DNA from: Erinaceus europaeus
Taxonomy: Eukaryota; Chordata; Mammalia; Eulipotyphla; Erinaceidae
NCBI RefSeq assembly: GCF_950295315.1
Contig: NC_080164.1
Coordinates: 11,271,220-11,335,219 of the forward strand
Length of the DNA stretch: 64,000 nt
Direction: 5' to 3'
Shown here: positions 33,233 through 44,896 of the stretch, piece by piece
Position numbering within the stretch: position 1 is the stretch's first letter
Layout of the letters: every line of letters starts with the position of its first letter
The notes under the pieces: model-generated
What the model was told of the DNA's origin: nothing
Seen by the model: the letters and a program-made list of their open reading frames with translations, nothing else
The model's database searches: none
Program-made: the position numbers and the translations under genes

Positions 33233-33442
33233 GGGACTAGGTGGTGGTGCACTTGGTTAAGTGCACATGTTAAAATGTTCAAGGATGTGGGTTGGAGCCC
33301 TCAGTGCCCACCTGCTAGAGGAAAGCTTCATGAGTAGTGAAGCAGGGCTGCAGGTGTCTCTCTGCCACTCTTCCTCTCTATCTCCCCTTTCCCTCTCAAT
33401 TTCTGACTATCTCTATCCAATAAAAAGAGATAACAAAATCAT
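33233..33442 (+). mobile_element. SINE-B
   Basis: GGACTAGGTGGTGGTGCAC head, GAAGCAGGGCTGCAGGTG core and CTCTATCCAATAAAAAG tail. Confidence 0.9.
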
Positions 33443-33860
33443 TTTAAAAGGACTTATCAAATGTTACGTCCCATATAGTTAATTCAGTAATTATCTATGG
33501 TAACAAGAGATATTAGTGTAGGGCTCAGTATGGGAAAATCATCAATCATTTGTACAAATTATTAGTTGTTAATGAGGACTGAAATTTCTGTGAAATACAA
33601 TTGAGTTTTACTATTTATTTGACTTCATATTTGCACACTGACAGTCCAATATTTATTTTCACTAGAAGGCTGAGTGTGTATATGTCTATGCTTAGGGAAA
33701 GGTCTATTTATATATGTGAATGAATGTTACAAAGAAGTTATATCTAGTGAGTCCCATACAGAATCCAAATGGTAACCTAAAAGTTGCAACTTACATCTCC
33801 TCTCCTTTCTGTCAATGTATTCTTATTCTGAGTATCCCAAATAAATAACACACAGTTGCT
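33443..33860. other. Unique DNA
   Basis: Nothing recognised. Confidence 0.5.
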
Positions 33861-33861
33861 A

Positions 33862-34025
33862 TTCAAGGGAGCAGGTCTATAGGTGTCTATCTTTCTATCT
33901 CCCCCCCGCCCCGGATTTAATTTCCCTCTGTCATATCCAATAAAATGAGAAAACATTGTTACCAGGAACAATGGATTCAAAGTCCCAGCACTGAGAACTA
34001 TTGATAACCCTGGAGGCAAAAGAAG
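33862..34025 (+). mobile_element. 5'-truncated SINE-E
   Basis: Starts at the core (GGGAGCAGGTCTATAGGTG) and contains the complete extra block, ending GATAACCCTGGAGGCAAA. Confidence 0.82.
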
Positions 34026-34146
34026 AAGAAAGAGGAGGAGGAGGAGGAAGCGAAGGAAGAAGAAGAGGAGGAGGAGGAGAAGGAGGAGGAGGAGGAGGAG
34101 GAGGAGGAGAAGGAGGAGAAGGAGAAGGAGGAGAAGGAGAAGAAGT
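34026..34146. repeat. (GGA/GAA)n purine tract
   Basis: Purine-only trinucleotide tract grown from the tail of the preceding SINE. Confidence 0.95.
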
Positions 34147-34195
34147 GAACTATTCCATGTCAGTAGTGTAATCTTGTGCATTTTGACTTGCACTC

Positions 34196-34581
34196 TGTTG
34201 GTATGCTTCTAATTCTACTTCTAAAAACCTCTTCTGTTTCATTTGGTTTACTCCCCCCCTGCTTAACACTATTCTATTTACATAACTAAGCACAAGCATG
34301 CCTGCCTGTCATTGGTTCAATCCCCACTGGTTCATGATGTCTTTTTGCTCCGCCCCCTCTCCTTGTCACACCCTGATTTTCACCAGTCACTTTTCTCTCC
34401 ACTCTCTCTACATCACATCCCTACTTGGCAAGTATATGTAAAGACAGCATTGTTAGTTTTAGTTTAGTTTAGTTTTGCTCGGTTTAGATTGTGCTGCGTC
34501 CTGCATGAATAAAGAGATACTGCTTATAGCTCAACCATGAGTCCCGGGTCGTCTGTCTCCTCTCGCGAAGCCAGCCCAACA
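34196..34581 (+). mobile_element. Solo LTR of a class II-type endogenous retrovirus
   Basis: 386 bp from TGTTGG to CCAACA with an exact 6-bp target duplication GCACTC at 34190-34195 and 34582-34587. ATTGGTTCAATCCCC boxes, an AAGTATATGTAAAG TATA-like region and ATGAATAAAGAG poly(A) signal are in order. Six-base duplications are usual for class II (IAP/MMTV-like) elements. No internal region is present. Confidence 0.88.
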
Positions 34582-34587
34582 GCACTC

Positions 34588-35540
34588 AAAGTAATAAAAA
34601 AGCTAATGTTGTGGCTCAGATATATCTACTTCCCACAGAATATATAGGCAGGAGCTGCCACACAGCAGAAATTTAGGGAACTTTCAGGAATCCATGGATA
34701 CCTACAGAGAGACAGTAACTGCCACATCAATTTAAATAGCATGCAGACCCAGGGACAAAACGCACATGCTATCTGATGGGGCTACTGGAATGTGTTTGAC
34801 TCTATTCTTCAAAGGAAAAAACATGCGAATACCTCTACTAGGTTTGGATTATGCCCTAAATGTTCAAATAATAAACAACCAATGATAAAGGATCAGATCA
34901 TTGTGATTCTACGTGGCAGCTTCCATGGTGCCTGGCTGAGCCAAGGAGATGGAATAATGATGGCTGGATTTCTTAGAGGAAGCTTATCACACTGCTCTGT
35001 GAGAGTTCAGATGTGCTTTTAGTGTTTAAAAGACTTCTCAGATATGAAGAGAGACATTCAGTAGAAAGTCATTGTGTCTTGAATAATTTTACCACCACCA
35101 ACAGAGACCAAAAAACGACTATCTATTTATATTTCGAAGAATTATCCTTTTTTCTATTGTGTTCATGAATTGTGGCCTCTTGAATGTCTGGAAGAAATGT
35201 CATCCCTAAATATTTAATACTATTGGGTTTTAAATTTGAAAAGAAGAAAAAAATGGAAGGAAAAATACTTTCAATGACAATTCTTTGAATTTTTCATGCC
35301 TGCTTCCTTTTGCAAAGAACAATGAGGGTTTCTTAACAAATTAATCTGACTGCTGTATATCAAGATTTCTGGTTAACCTTTGCCTTTTTTAATGCTAGGT
35401 TCCCTTTTTGTGATATATGTGGGGACTTGCTTGGTCTGTGTTTGCTACTGGAATGCAATTCTTCCTTAAGCTCAGCTTTATGAATGTCTCTCCTCTTATT
35501 TAAAGTAATAACAGTTTCAGTAATGATGAGACTAATTATT
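34588..35540. other. Unique DNA, nothing recognised
   Basis: No gene or repeat could be supported. The block 34790-35020 is less A/T-rich than its surroundings, but I cannot say more. Confidence 0.45.
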
Positions 35541-35553
35541 GTTTTTATCTATT

Positions 35554-36923
35554 TATATAATAGACTTAATTTTTTATATAAAAAGAAAACATTGACTAAA
35601 CCATAGGGTAAGAGGGGTACAACTCCACACAATTCCCACCACCAGAACTCTGTATCCCATCCCCTCCCCTTAAAGCTTTCTTATTTCTTATACTCCTCTG
35701 GGAGTATGGACGCAAGGTCATTATGGTGTGCAGAAAGCTCAAGGTCCGGATTCTGTAATTGCTTCCCTGCTGAACATGGATGCCTCTCTCTTTCCTATTG
35801 GGGAAGGGCTCTGGGGAAGCCGAGCTCCAGGACATATTGGTGGGGTTGCCTGTCCAGGGAATCTGGTCGGCATCATGTTGGTATCCGGAAACTGGTTGTT
35901 GAAAAGAAAGTTAACATACAAAGCCAAACAAATTGTTGACCAATCATGGACCAGGAGGCTGGAATAGTGCAGATGAAGAGTTGGGGGATCCTCCATTTTG
36001 TAGAAAGCTAGTAGGCATATTTTAGTTATACTCCATAGGGCCTGTGGCTATACTAGTTTTTTTTTCTTTTCTTTTCTTTTTCTTTTTTCCCCCTGAGCCT
36101 GAAATCTGATATTCAGGTGGATCCAAGTTATTGTCTGGATAGATGATGTCATGGCTGGAAAAAGGACCAGAAAGCTGGATCAGGGAATAGAGTAGCTCCC
36201 AAATATGGGAAAGGGGTATAAATACTGTTGACTATAAACATCATCAATTTGATGTGATCTAGTGTCCGTATTCAACTTAAGAGCCTATGTGACCACTGCA
36301 TCCCTTTAGAGCTGAGCTCACATTCTGTGGTCATGAGTAGAAACATTCCAAGCTGCCCTAATATCGACCCATCTTCCTCAGGTATAACATAAAGTGTGTT
36401 GTCCATCCTCCCTTCGGAGGATAGAACAGTCTCTACCATTGTTGATTCAAGTTGAGGGCAAGGTCCTAAGGGGGCCCACATAGGGGTATATTGTATTGTT
36501 CTTGATAGAAATGACTGGTAACAATGGAGAGAGGGATTTATTTGAGGTCTAGGCCCATCATGTTGTTTTGGGAATCTCAGGACTCCCAGAATAGGGCCCC
36601 AGCTGATGGGATGGCCTGATAGTGACTAAAGAGACATCATTAAAGTATGCCAGTCTCTTGCCTTCATTCAGCTTTTGTAGTCATTGTTTTGCTAAGATTA
36701 GCTTTGGAGTGAGTGAGAGAACTATAATAGGAAGTAGGTGAGGAGGGTATCTTAGTCTAAGTAGACACATTTCATTATGAACTTTATACTGACTCAGTGC
36801 AGAGTATTGTGTATTTTTGCTTTCAGTATATATTTTGCCCTAATTTATGGATACATGTGAACATATACTCTATGTCACAGGACCTGGTCTATATCTAGGT
36901 GTTGGGAGTTTTTATGCAAAATA
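35554..36923 (-). mobile_element. L1-X, long copy (1.4 kb)
   Basis: Follows the 21769-23378 copy in reverse, from CCATAGGGTAAGAGGGG to CACAGGACCTGGTC near 36890. A 10-bp repeat TTTATCTATT at 35544-35553 and 36924-36933 probably marks the TSD. A CTTTT/TTTTC run at 36056-36090 replaces the A-run of other copies. Confidence 0.88.
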
Positions 36924-36934
36924 TTTATCTATTA

Positions 36935-37206
36935 GGGTACTGGGCAGTGGTGCACTGAGTTAAGTGCACATAGTACTAAGAGCAAGGACCCACGCAAGGC
37001 TCCGGGTTTAAACCTCCACTCCCCACTTGCAGTGAGCATGCTTCACAAGTGATATGTCTATCTTTTTCTCTCCCTGTGTATCTCCCTGTGCTCACTCAAT
37101 TTCAAGTTTTCTCTTTATTATCCAATACAATGGAAAAACTGGCCAACAGGAGCAGTGGTTTCACAGTAGCGGCAGCAAGTCCCAGCAATAACCCTGGAGG
37201 CAAATA
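36935..37206 (+). mobile_element. SINE-E
   Basis: Head GGTACTGGGCAGTGGTGC, worn core, then GGCCAACAGGAGCAGTGG to CAATAACCCTGGAGGCAAA. Confidence 0.87.
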
Positions 37207-37290
37207 ATAATAATGATAATGATAAAATAATACTAATAACAATAATTTAAAAATAATAGCAATACTAATAGTAATAATAATTTATTATTA
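37207..37290. repeat. (AAT)n imperfect microsatellite
   Basis: Expanded tail of the preceding SINE-E, with GATAATG and AATAGC variants. Confidence 0.9.
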
Positions 37291-37445
37291 GTTATCCATA
37301 TATAATAATACTGTGAAATAACTACACAATGTAGTTTACTCACATCCATCACTATGTATAGTTTCAAAATTCATCTTCTTGTAATGAAAGCTTTTGAGAT
37401 ATATTCTTTTAGTCACTTTCAAGTATATAAATCAACATTTTAAAA

Positions 37446-37729
37446 TAATTATTTTATTTATTCCATTTATGTTGCCTTTGTGCTTTCTTGTTGTAAATAT
37501 TATTGCTGTTGTGATTGATGTCCTTGTTGTTGGATAGGACAGAGAGAAATGGAGAGACGAAGGGAAGACAGAGAGGGGGAGAGAATGATAGGCCCCTGCA
37601 GACCTGCTTCACCGCCAGGGAAATGACCCCTTTGTAGGTGGGCAGCCAGGAGCTCAAACTGGTATCCTTATGCAGGTCCTTGCCCTTTGTGCCACGTGCA
37701 CTTAACCAGCTGCTCTACTGCCTGACTCC
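37446..37729 (-). mobile_element. SINE-A
   Basis: Full-length minus-strand copy ending CTGCTCTACTGCCTGACTCCC in pieces, with moderate divergence. Confidence 0.88.
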
Positions 37730-37809
37730 CATAACTCAATATATTAAACCTATGATTATTCAGCATATTAAAACCAAAGGCATTATTCATTTTTAAAAAT
37801 TCATGTAGT

Positions 37810-38005
37810 GGAGTCACTTCACAAGCGGTGAAGCAGGTCTGCAGGTGTCTGTCTTTCTCTCCCCCTCTCTGTCTTCCCCTCCTCTCTCCATTTCTCTCTG
37901 TCTTATCCAACAACCTATTCAACAACAAAGATATAATTAACAACAACAATAAAACAACAAGGGCAACAAAGGGAAATACATAAATAAATAAATAAATAAA
38001 TAAAA
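37810..38005 (+). mobile_element. 5'-truncated SINE-A with its own TSD
   Basis: Starts at GGAGTCACTTCACAAGCGG, within the family core, and runs to the AAATA tail. TCATGTAGT (37801-37809) and TCATGTGGT (38006-38014) flank it, so the truncation happened at insertion. Confidence 0.85.
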
Positions 38006-38092
38006 TCATGTGGTATTGTAAAATAAATCCATGACCTCGTATCTGTGATGTTTTTTATTCATCTCTGGCCATGCAATTCTAACTTTAAATTT

Positions 38093-38296
38093 TTTTCATT
38101 TTTTAATTTATTTCTTTATTATTGCATAGAGACAGAGAGAAATTGAGAGGAGAGGGAGAGGGACAGAGAGACACCTGCAGCCCTGCTTCACCACTCATGA
38201 AGCTTTCCCCCTGCAGATGGGGACCAGGGGTTTGAACTTGGGTCCTTGCGCACTGTAATGTTTGCGCTTAACCAGGTGTGCCACCTCCTGGCCCTG
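38093..38296 (-). mobile_element. SINE-B
   Basis: Near-consensus minus-strand copy; AATTCTAACTTT and AATTCTAAGTTT flank it. Confidence 0.93.
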
Positions 38297-38514
38297 AAAT
38301 TCTAAGTTTTTGAGAAAGAAAGTAGGAGGGTAGAAACAGCACCATTCCCCCATACAAAGAGTTTTCTTGGTGCCGCCCACAGTGCAGTGCTGTCGTGTAA
38401 TATCAGGACTTTATTCTGGTAGGGCATACTCTCTACTTCTTGAGCCACTTGGGAACTCTCAAGATGTATTTGTCTTATCATCAGGGGTTGGTGCCTATAC
38501 TAAGAATTTTCTCT

Positions 38515-38745
38515 TTATTTATTTATAAAGTGGAAACATTGGCAAGACCATTTCTACATTTCTACACATTGCCCACTCGCAGAGCTCCATATCCAATCCC
38601 CTCCCTTGATAGCTTCCCTGTTCTTTATCCCTCTGGGAGCATGGACCCCGGATCATTATGGAGTACAGAATGTGGAAGGCCTGGCTTCTGTATTTGCTTC
38701 CCTGCTGAACCTGGGCATTGGCAGGTTGGTCCATACTCTCAGGCA
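38515..38745 (-). mobile_element. L1-X 3' end
   Basis: TTTATAAAGTGGAAACATTG tail side, GAGCTCCATATCCAATCCCC and GCTTCCCTGCTGAACCTGGG. Confidence 0.87.
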
Positions 38746-39341
38746 GTACGAAGGACTTTAAGATCATACATTCCAAAGTATACATCAGACAAGGGAACTT
38801 TCTGTTATTTGTTTTGTGAGGAAAGATTTCACTGATGTGATTCCATAGATGAGCTTGTCTAAGATGATTAATATGAACAATTTGTTGCCTTTAAATATTA
38901 TCAGTATACTTATTCAGCCCTGAATTGAGGAATAAAGATAGTGGTTTTGTTGTGGGGTCTGTGCCTCGGTCACTTTATTCCTCCACTAGAGGACAAACCA
39001 CTGCATTTGAGTCCTAACAAATGACACACTCAACAATTGTCTGTTAAGTTGTGGTGCAGTAAAGTACATTGATCAAAACACTTGCTCAAAATTGTCTTCT
39101 TGGTAATTGATGTGTGGTGCTTTTGCCTTTGTGTTGTTGTTGATTGTTACTGGACCACCACTAGCCACCAGCGCAATCTCTAGTGAGCTTTCATGTCTTC
39201 TCTGAAGAAAGCACATCCCTCCCTGAACTTTACCACCTGCATGACCTTTTATCTCAACAGAAAAGAAAAAGGGAAATGAATGTAATCTACTCATTGACTC
39301 ACACCTGATTAAACTTCTGACTCCAAGAATAATTATGCAGT
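38746..39341. other. Unique DNA
   Basis: Nothing recognised. The phrase TTTATTCCTCCACTAGAGG near 38980 vaguely recalls an L2 end, but is not enough for a call. Confidence 0.45.
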
Positions 39342-39614
39342 TTTTTTTTGCCTCCACGGTTATCTCTGGGGCACTGTGCCTGAATCCACTGCTCCTTTAG
39401 CATATATATATATATTTGATAGGACAGAGAGAAATTGAGAGAGGAGGGTGAGGTAGACAGAGGGAGACAAAGATAGACACCTGTAAAATTGTTTCACCAC
39501 TTGTGAAGCATCCCCTCTGCAGGTGGAGAGTCAAGATCTCAAACCCAGATCTCTGTGCCAGTCCTTGTGCTTAGCACTATGTACACTTTACTGAGTGTGC
39601 CACTGCCTGGCCCC
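39342..39614 (-). mobile_element. SINE-E
   Basis: Plus-strand reading: GCCTCCACGGTTATCTCTGG, TGCCTGAATCCACTGCTCC, (TA) run, GATAGGACAGAGAGAAATTG and head ending GCCACTGCCTGGCCCC. Confidence 0.88.
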
Positions 39615-40009
39615 AATCTTGTAGATTTTTTCAGGGTTCTTAACTGTGCTGGGATTCAGAGTTCTAATTCATAAAACACAGGCATTTGACAGGGTAGTTT
39701 TCTGTGAATCTTTCCAATTCTGACAGTATGTGATTGTAATGTTAAAATAAGCAAAGTTTAATAACTGCCTGAGTATACAGAATTATGTAGATAAATATGA
39801 TTAAAGCAGTGCAGAACTGGCATTTGTCTTGTTATCCATAATGTCACTTATATACAGAATTCCAATAACTACTGAAAGGAGACTGTGTCCTAGGAATTGT
39901 CTTCAATAATCTAAATATAGAATGTTATTAATTTTTATGGATGTACTTATGATATATTTCAGTATCTGTGACACTACATATACACACACAGACATACACA
40001 CAGAGAGAG

Positions 40010-40044
<35 letters not shown>

Positions 40045-40930
40045 AACTATCCAGTAGAAATAGTAATGAGAATTAAATTGTATTCTATAATTGGGTAATT
40101 TTTTTCATTGGATACGTTACTGCTCTGTTTCAGGTTAGTACACATGCAATGAAAAATAATCCATCTGTGTTCTTTATTTTATCAAATGTCTTTTTAAGTT
40201 TCAATTTTTCCACTCTAGGTATATAAGATCTGGAGAAAACTTGTAAGAGAAAATAACCACCTCCCTCCCTCTTTGCATTATCTCTCTCTCTCTCTCTCTT
40301 AATTCTTTTCTTTCATTGCCTATTATTTTACAGCATTAAAAAACCTTTCTGATTTTGAAATCATTTTTATTTTATAAACATTGTCTTTGTAAGTAGAAGG
40401 AACATGCATTGACAGACCAGGAGGAGTGCCTAATTTAGGCGACTATGGAGAATAGATTACTAGATGAAGGAGAGCTGAGAATCTTGGGAAACAGTGGCAA
40501 AGACAAGTGACACTTCTTCAGAATTCTCCTGCCCAGTCCTAACTGTCTGCACATCCATCAACATCAGCTGGTTTGGGAATATTTCATTATGCCAGATTCA
40601 ACTCAGGGCACACAAGAACCTGAATCATTCAAAGATTCAGTTTGCATCCCATGACAATTCCTGCAGAAATTCTAATCCATGAAAGTGTTAACGGTTGGAG
40701 AATGTGATTAAATTCTTTAATGAGAAGAAGCTTATCAATCAAAATATACGTTTAAAAAGTTATTCAGTAAATCTCATCAGCTCAGCACCCACCATGTAAT
40801 CTAACCGGAAGTAAAATTTTCATAGATTTCTGCTTGCATAGCAGCCAGATCTCCTATGATAACCATATTTTAATTTCTGCTAGTACATTGATTTTTAAAG
40901 CATTAATATAACCTACCATGAGAATACATT
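39615..40930. other. Mostly unique A/T-rich DNA
   Basis: Only a (CA)n at 40003-40041 and a short CT run near 40280 are seen. Confidence 0.45.
40003..40041. repeat. (CA)n microsatellite
   Basis: CA run preceded by a mixed CACAGA stretch. Confidence 0.93.
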
Positions 40931-40934
40931 TAGT

Positions 40935-41068
40935 TTGGTTAGGTGATGACTCACATGGTAGAGTGTATACATTACAATGCATGAGGACCCAGGCTCAAGT
41001 CTCTGGTCCCTTACCAGCAGGCCAGCAAGGGCAGGATTCACAAGCAAAAAACTGAGTAGAGCTAAAGG

Positions 41069-41101
<33 letters not shown>

Positions 41102-41135
41102 GCCTCTCTCTCTCTCTCTCTCTCTCTCTTATATA
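40935..41135 (+). mobile_element. Diverged tRNA-derived SINE with (CT)n
   Basis: TTAGGTGATGACTCACATGG head, GGACCCAGGCTCAAGTCTC B-box region, then about 60 bp of CT repeats in place of the usual pyrimidine middle. Confidence 0.65.
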
Positions 41136-41136
41136 T

Positions 41137-41398
41137 ACCAGGATTATTACTGGGGCTTGGTGCCACAACTATGAATCCACTGTTATCAGTGACCATTTTT
41201 TTCTTTTTTCCCTTTATATTGTATTGGATAGTAGAAATAGAAATTGAGAGGGCAAGAGGAGATAGAGAGGGAGGAGAGAAAGACACACACCTGCAGACCT
41301 GCTTCACTACTCATGAAGCCCTTTCTCTGCAGTCAGGGAGTAAGTGCTCGAACCCGGTTCTTGAGCATGGTAATGTATGTACTTAATACCCGGTCTTC
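41137..41398 (-). mobile_element. SINE-E
   Basis: Plus reading: ACCAGGATTATTACTGGGGC, TGAATCCACTGTTATC, GGATAGTAGAAATAGAAATTG, CTGCAGACCTGCTTC and a head end near ACTTAATACCCGG. It meets the preceding SINE tail to tail. Confidence 0.85.
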
Positions 41399-41906
41399 AA
41401 AGTGATGTCAGTTAACTGTAACGATCTGTAATATGATGCAATGTAATGTAATTGATAATGTTCCTTTATCTTTCTTCCCCCTCCCCTTTGTTTCTCTTCC
41501 CTTCCTCGTTCCTTTTCCATATTTTCTTTCTTCCTTTCTTCTTGTCTTGGGGCACCAGCAATTGGATAAGTGTAATGTGTATATATAATACAGATAAACC
41601 AATTTTCTCTTTTGAGAGTGGGGAATGACAGAGAGGTATCAAAATATGGCTCCACCATCAACGGAGTTCCACCCACTTTTCCATTGCTGTTCCAGTGTGG
41701 TATTGGGAATCAGGCCCAGAATTCCAAGCCATTGATCTGCCCACATACTCACCATCAGAGGCTCTTATATTTTTCTTCTCTTGTCTTTATGTATGTATTT
41801 CTCCTGTTCTCATCTAATAAAAGTAAAAACAAAACAAAACAAAAAGTAAGAACAAAGTGGCCCAAGTGCTTGTAAGGGAAATAGAACCCTAGACTTGAGC
41901 AGCGGC
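41399..41906. other. Low-complexity and unassigned DNA
   Basis: A pyrimidine-rich stretch (41460-41550) and a segment ending TCATCTAATAAAAG at 41810-41825 that could be a worn SINE tail. No gene. Confidence 0.4.
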
Positions 41907-41923
41907 AAAAGATTTGTCTCCAG

Positions 41924-42203
41924 GGAGTCGGGCTGTAGCGCAGCGGGTTAAGCGCAGGTGGCGCAAAGCACAAGGACCGGAATAAGGATCCCGGTTCGAA
42001 CCCCGGCTCCCCACCTGCAGGGGAGTCGCTTGACAAGCGGTGAAGCAGGTCTGCAGGTCTCTAGCTTTCTCTCCTCCTCTCTGTCTTCACCTCCTCTCTC
42101 CATTTCTCTCTGTCCTATCCAACAATGACAACAACAATAATAACTACAACAATAAAACAACAAGGGCAACAAAAGGGAATAAATAAATAAAATAAATTAA
42201 AAA
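41924..42203 (+). mobile_element. SINE-A, young
   Basis: Near-consensus copy with an exact 17-bp duplication AAAAGATTTGTCTCCAG at 41907-41923 and 42204-42220, among the clearest recent insertions here. Confidence 0.96.
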
Positions 42204-42296
42204 AAAAGATTTGTCTCCAGCTCTGCATGATCCAGAGTGACGCTCTAGGTCTCTCTCTCATTCACAATGAAACAAATCAAATGTGTCCTTTAAACT

Positions 42297-42460
42297 CATA
42301 AAAGGACTCAGAAGACAGCATAATAGTTATGCAGATAGTTATAAAAAATTTACATGCCTAAGGCTCTATAGTCCCAGATCCAATCCCCAACTTCACAATA
42401 ATCCATAGCTGAGCAGTGCTCTCTCTCTCTCTCTCTGTATATATATAATTAAACAGAATC
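42297..42460 (+). mobile_element. SINE-C
   Basis: GACAGCATAATAGTTATGC head, GATCCAATCCCCAAC, ATAGCTGAGCAGTGCTC and a (CT)/(TA) tail. Confidence 0.82.
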
Positions 42461-42964
42461 GTTGGCTGCAACTCAATAAATCAATTGCAAAATGGTGGAC
42501 ATCATGTTATATTGTGAGTGCACAATTATATCACTTAATGAATTTATTAGTTCCATTTATATTTTATGAAACAGATTGCTTTATCTCATTACTTGAAAAA
42601 ATTACCCTTTCTTCTATAATCCTTGCATGTGGATCTAATGGGACTCATAGAACTCATAGATCTAAATATAATGGAGGTGAAGTAACAACAGTGTTTCCCT
42701 GGTTTATGTGACTCTCCATTGTAGCAATGGGACATAAACGCTGTAAATCATCTGAATTTTTGGTATTTAGTAGGGTAGTCTAATAATATAGTCTATAGTC
42801 ACTATGACACTTTCACATGAATATACGAGTTTGAGAATGAAACTTAAAGAAGATTAGAGATTTCCATGGATATAGCAGGAAATTAATTATTTTTGTTACT
42901 TATACATTTATATTATTGAGCATAGTAAGAAAAGTGGCTTGGAGAGCAATCTTGCAATATTTCT
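42461..42964. other. Unique A/T-rich DNA
   Basis: Nothing recognised. Confidence 0.5.
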
Positions 42965-43480
42965 TTTTTTGGGGGGGGGATTAATGGTTTATAGCAAATA
43001 CAGTTGTTGGCAGATCTGTAAAATTTCCTCAATTTTCTGAAAAACACCCCTAGCCTAGTCTTCTTCCACCGTCATGCACCAGGACATGAAAGCTACCACC
43101 ACCATCCACACTGAGACCTTTACTTTGATGCAATGAACCAAACACAGTCCAAGCTGTGGTTTTTGTTTCCCCTTCCTATTCTTATTTCTCAATTTCTGCC
43201 CACGAGAGAGATCATCCCTCATCTATGCTTCCCTTTCTGGCTTATCTTGCTTTAAGCTTCATCCAAGATGAGGTGAAGAAAGTCATCATTCTTAATAGCT
43301 GAGTAGTATTCCACAAACTTCTCAGTCACTCACCTGCTGTTAGACACCTAGACTGCTTTTACATTTTATTTTCAGCATATATGTTATGTCAGTTTTCATT
43401 GCTGTAAGGACCATTTTAATTTTCTATCTGGATCAATATTTTCCTTCTATATTATCCGTTGTATATATAATTCGTATTGT
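42965..43480 (-). mobile_element. L1 3' end, including the ORF2 terminus region
   Basis: Minus orientation: GGGATTAATGGTTTATAGC tail side as in L1-Y, then AGTCCAAGCTGTGG. Further in, TAATAGCTGAGTAGTATTCC is the antisense of the conserved stretch near the end of mammalian L1 ORF2. Coding is decayed. Confidence 0.8.
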
Positions 43481-43654
43481 ATGTCACTAGACTGTTAAAA
43501 TAGAGCACTATTGAACATCAAGGAATTGATTCGGAAAGTACTCATTGAACCTTCACTCTGTGATTCAGGACAACCAGTCAAGTACCTGTATTTATCTATT
43601 TATAAGATCCAGCATTTTCCATTTGTACTTAAGCCAAAAGGCCTCTAACTGAAT

Positions 43655-43740
43655 CAAGTATAGTAGATGTTATGGTCTTCATTTTTCTAGTCTACTTCAG
43701 ATGACACAATATCACTTAGTAGGTAGTATAACTTTGTCAT
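43655..43740 (+). mobile_element. Possible MIR fragment
   Basis: TGTTATGGTCTTCATTTTTC and ACACAATATCACTTAGTAGG follow the spacing of MIR ATTATCCCCATTTTACAG and CACACAGCTAGTAAGTGG, with poor identity. Confidence 0.35.
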
Positions 43741-43899
43741 AGAATATTTCTCCTTCTCCTGTGCTGCCCACTTTTCATTTCACTTATCAACCAGCCATAC
43801 TCCTCAACAAATTTGTTAAGTTTGTCAAACTGTTATCTGTTAGATCATTTAGGAATAAGAGTAAAATAGTTTGCCTGTCTTCACGTCTTTTCCAATGTT

Positions 43900-44165
43900 C
43901 TTTTTTTTTTTTTTTAGCTGAGTTTGAGTTTCTAGCCTCTGTATTCCTCCTCCTTTTAAGAGGACCATTTCTTAATGTTTAATGAACATCAGGAGTACTG
44001 GTCAAAAACTCCCCGATTTTTATATGTCTTAGAAAGTTTATTTTTTCTTCCCTTTAAAACTGATGTCATAAGGTACAGGATTGTAGGTGGGTCTTTCCTT
44101 TAAATTTCTTTGCATGTTTACTTCAGTGCTTAGATATTTTCTAAACAACCTTAAAAAAAAAAAAG
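43900..44165. mobile_element. Ancient L1 fragment (first part)
   Basis: TTAGAAAGTTTATTTTTTC, GGTACAGGATTGTAGGTGGG and ACTTCAGTGCTTAGATATTT recall an old L1 3'-region pattern (MODELED on the AGAATTCTAGGTTGACAG and TTTCAGCACTTTG motifs). Too worn for an orientation call. Confidence 0.4.
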
Positions 44166-44171
44166 AAGAGT

Positions 44172-44395
44172 TTGATGGGGGCTGGGTGGTGGCACACCTG
44201 GTTGAGCACACATGTTAAAATGCACAAGGTCTTGGGTTCAAGACCCTGGTACCCACCTCAGGAGGAAGAGCTTTACAAATGGTGAGGCAGTACTACAAAT
44301 GTCTCTCTGTCTCTCTCCTTATATTCCACTCCTCTCTTGATTTCTGGCTGTCTCTATCCAATAAATAAAGATAATAAAAGTAAATAAATAAAAAT
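44172..44395 (+). mobile_element. SINE-B
   Basis: GGGGGCTGGGTGGTGGCAC head and CTCTATCCAATAAATAAAG tail, with part of the core lost (CCCACCTCAGGAGGAAG). Confidence 0.9.
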
Positions 44396-44497
44396 AATTG
44401 GATTTTTAAAAAATTTTGATATTATCTCTTACTCTTGTTCCTCTTCCTAGTAATGTGATTGTCCTCCCTTCTGACTTTATTCAGAAGTGCTTTCTCC

Positions 44498-44645
44498 TAT
44501 AACCCGATCTTCATATCCCATCCCCTCCCCTGATAGCCTACCCATTCTCTATCTCTGTGGAGATCAGGTTATGGGAATTGTGCGGAATTGTACCCCTCTT
44601 ATTCTATGGTTTTGTTAACGTCTCTTTTCTTAAATAATAATAAAA
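44498..44645 (+). mobile_element. Tiny L1-X with inverted 5' half
   Basis: 44508-44562 (CATATCCCATCCCCTCCCC, TGATAGCCTACCCATTC) reads antisense to the family. 44570-44645 (GGGAATTGTGCGGAATTG, TATGGTTTTGTTAACG) reads sense and ends in the A-rich tail. The two halves are adjacent parts of the consensus in opposite orientations. Confidence 0.82.
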
Positions 44646-44649
44646 AAAA

Positions 44650-44896
44650 ATTTCCCCCATATGTACACACAAGATAACCTCAAGGCCAGGTCTGTCACGG
44701 AGTTTTCCCATATGTATGTAAAATATAACCACAAGGCTAATCTTGTCACGTATGCTATGTAACCCATACCCTATATATATATCCTCATGTGCTGGGGTTC
44801 GAGGTTGAGCACCTGGAGCAGCTGTGTCTGTGTACAGTCTTGGCCCTAGCCTGGCTAGCAATAAAGATTCTGTGTTTTTGCATCAAAAAAAAAAAA

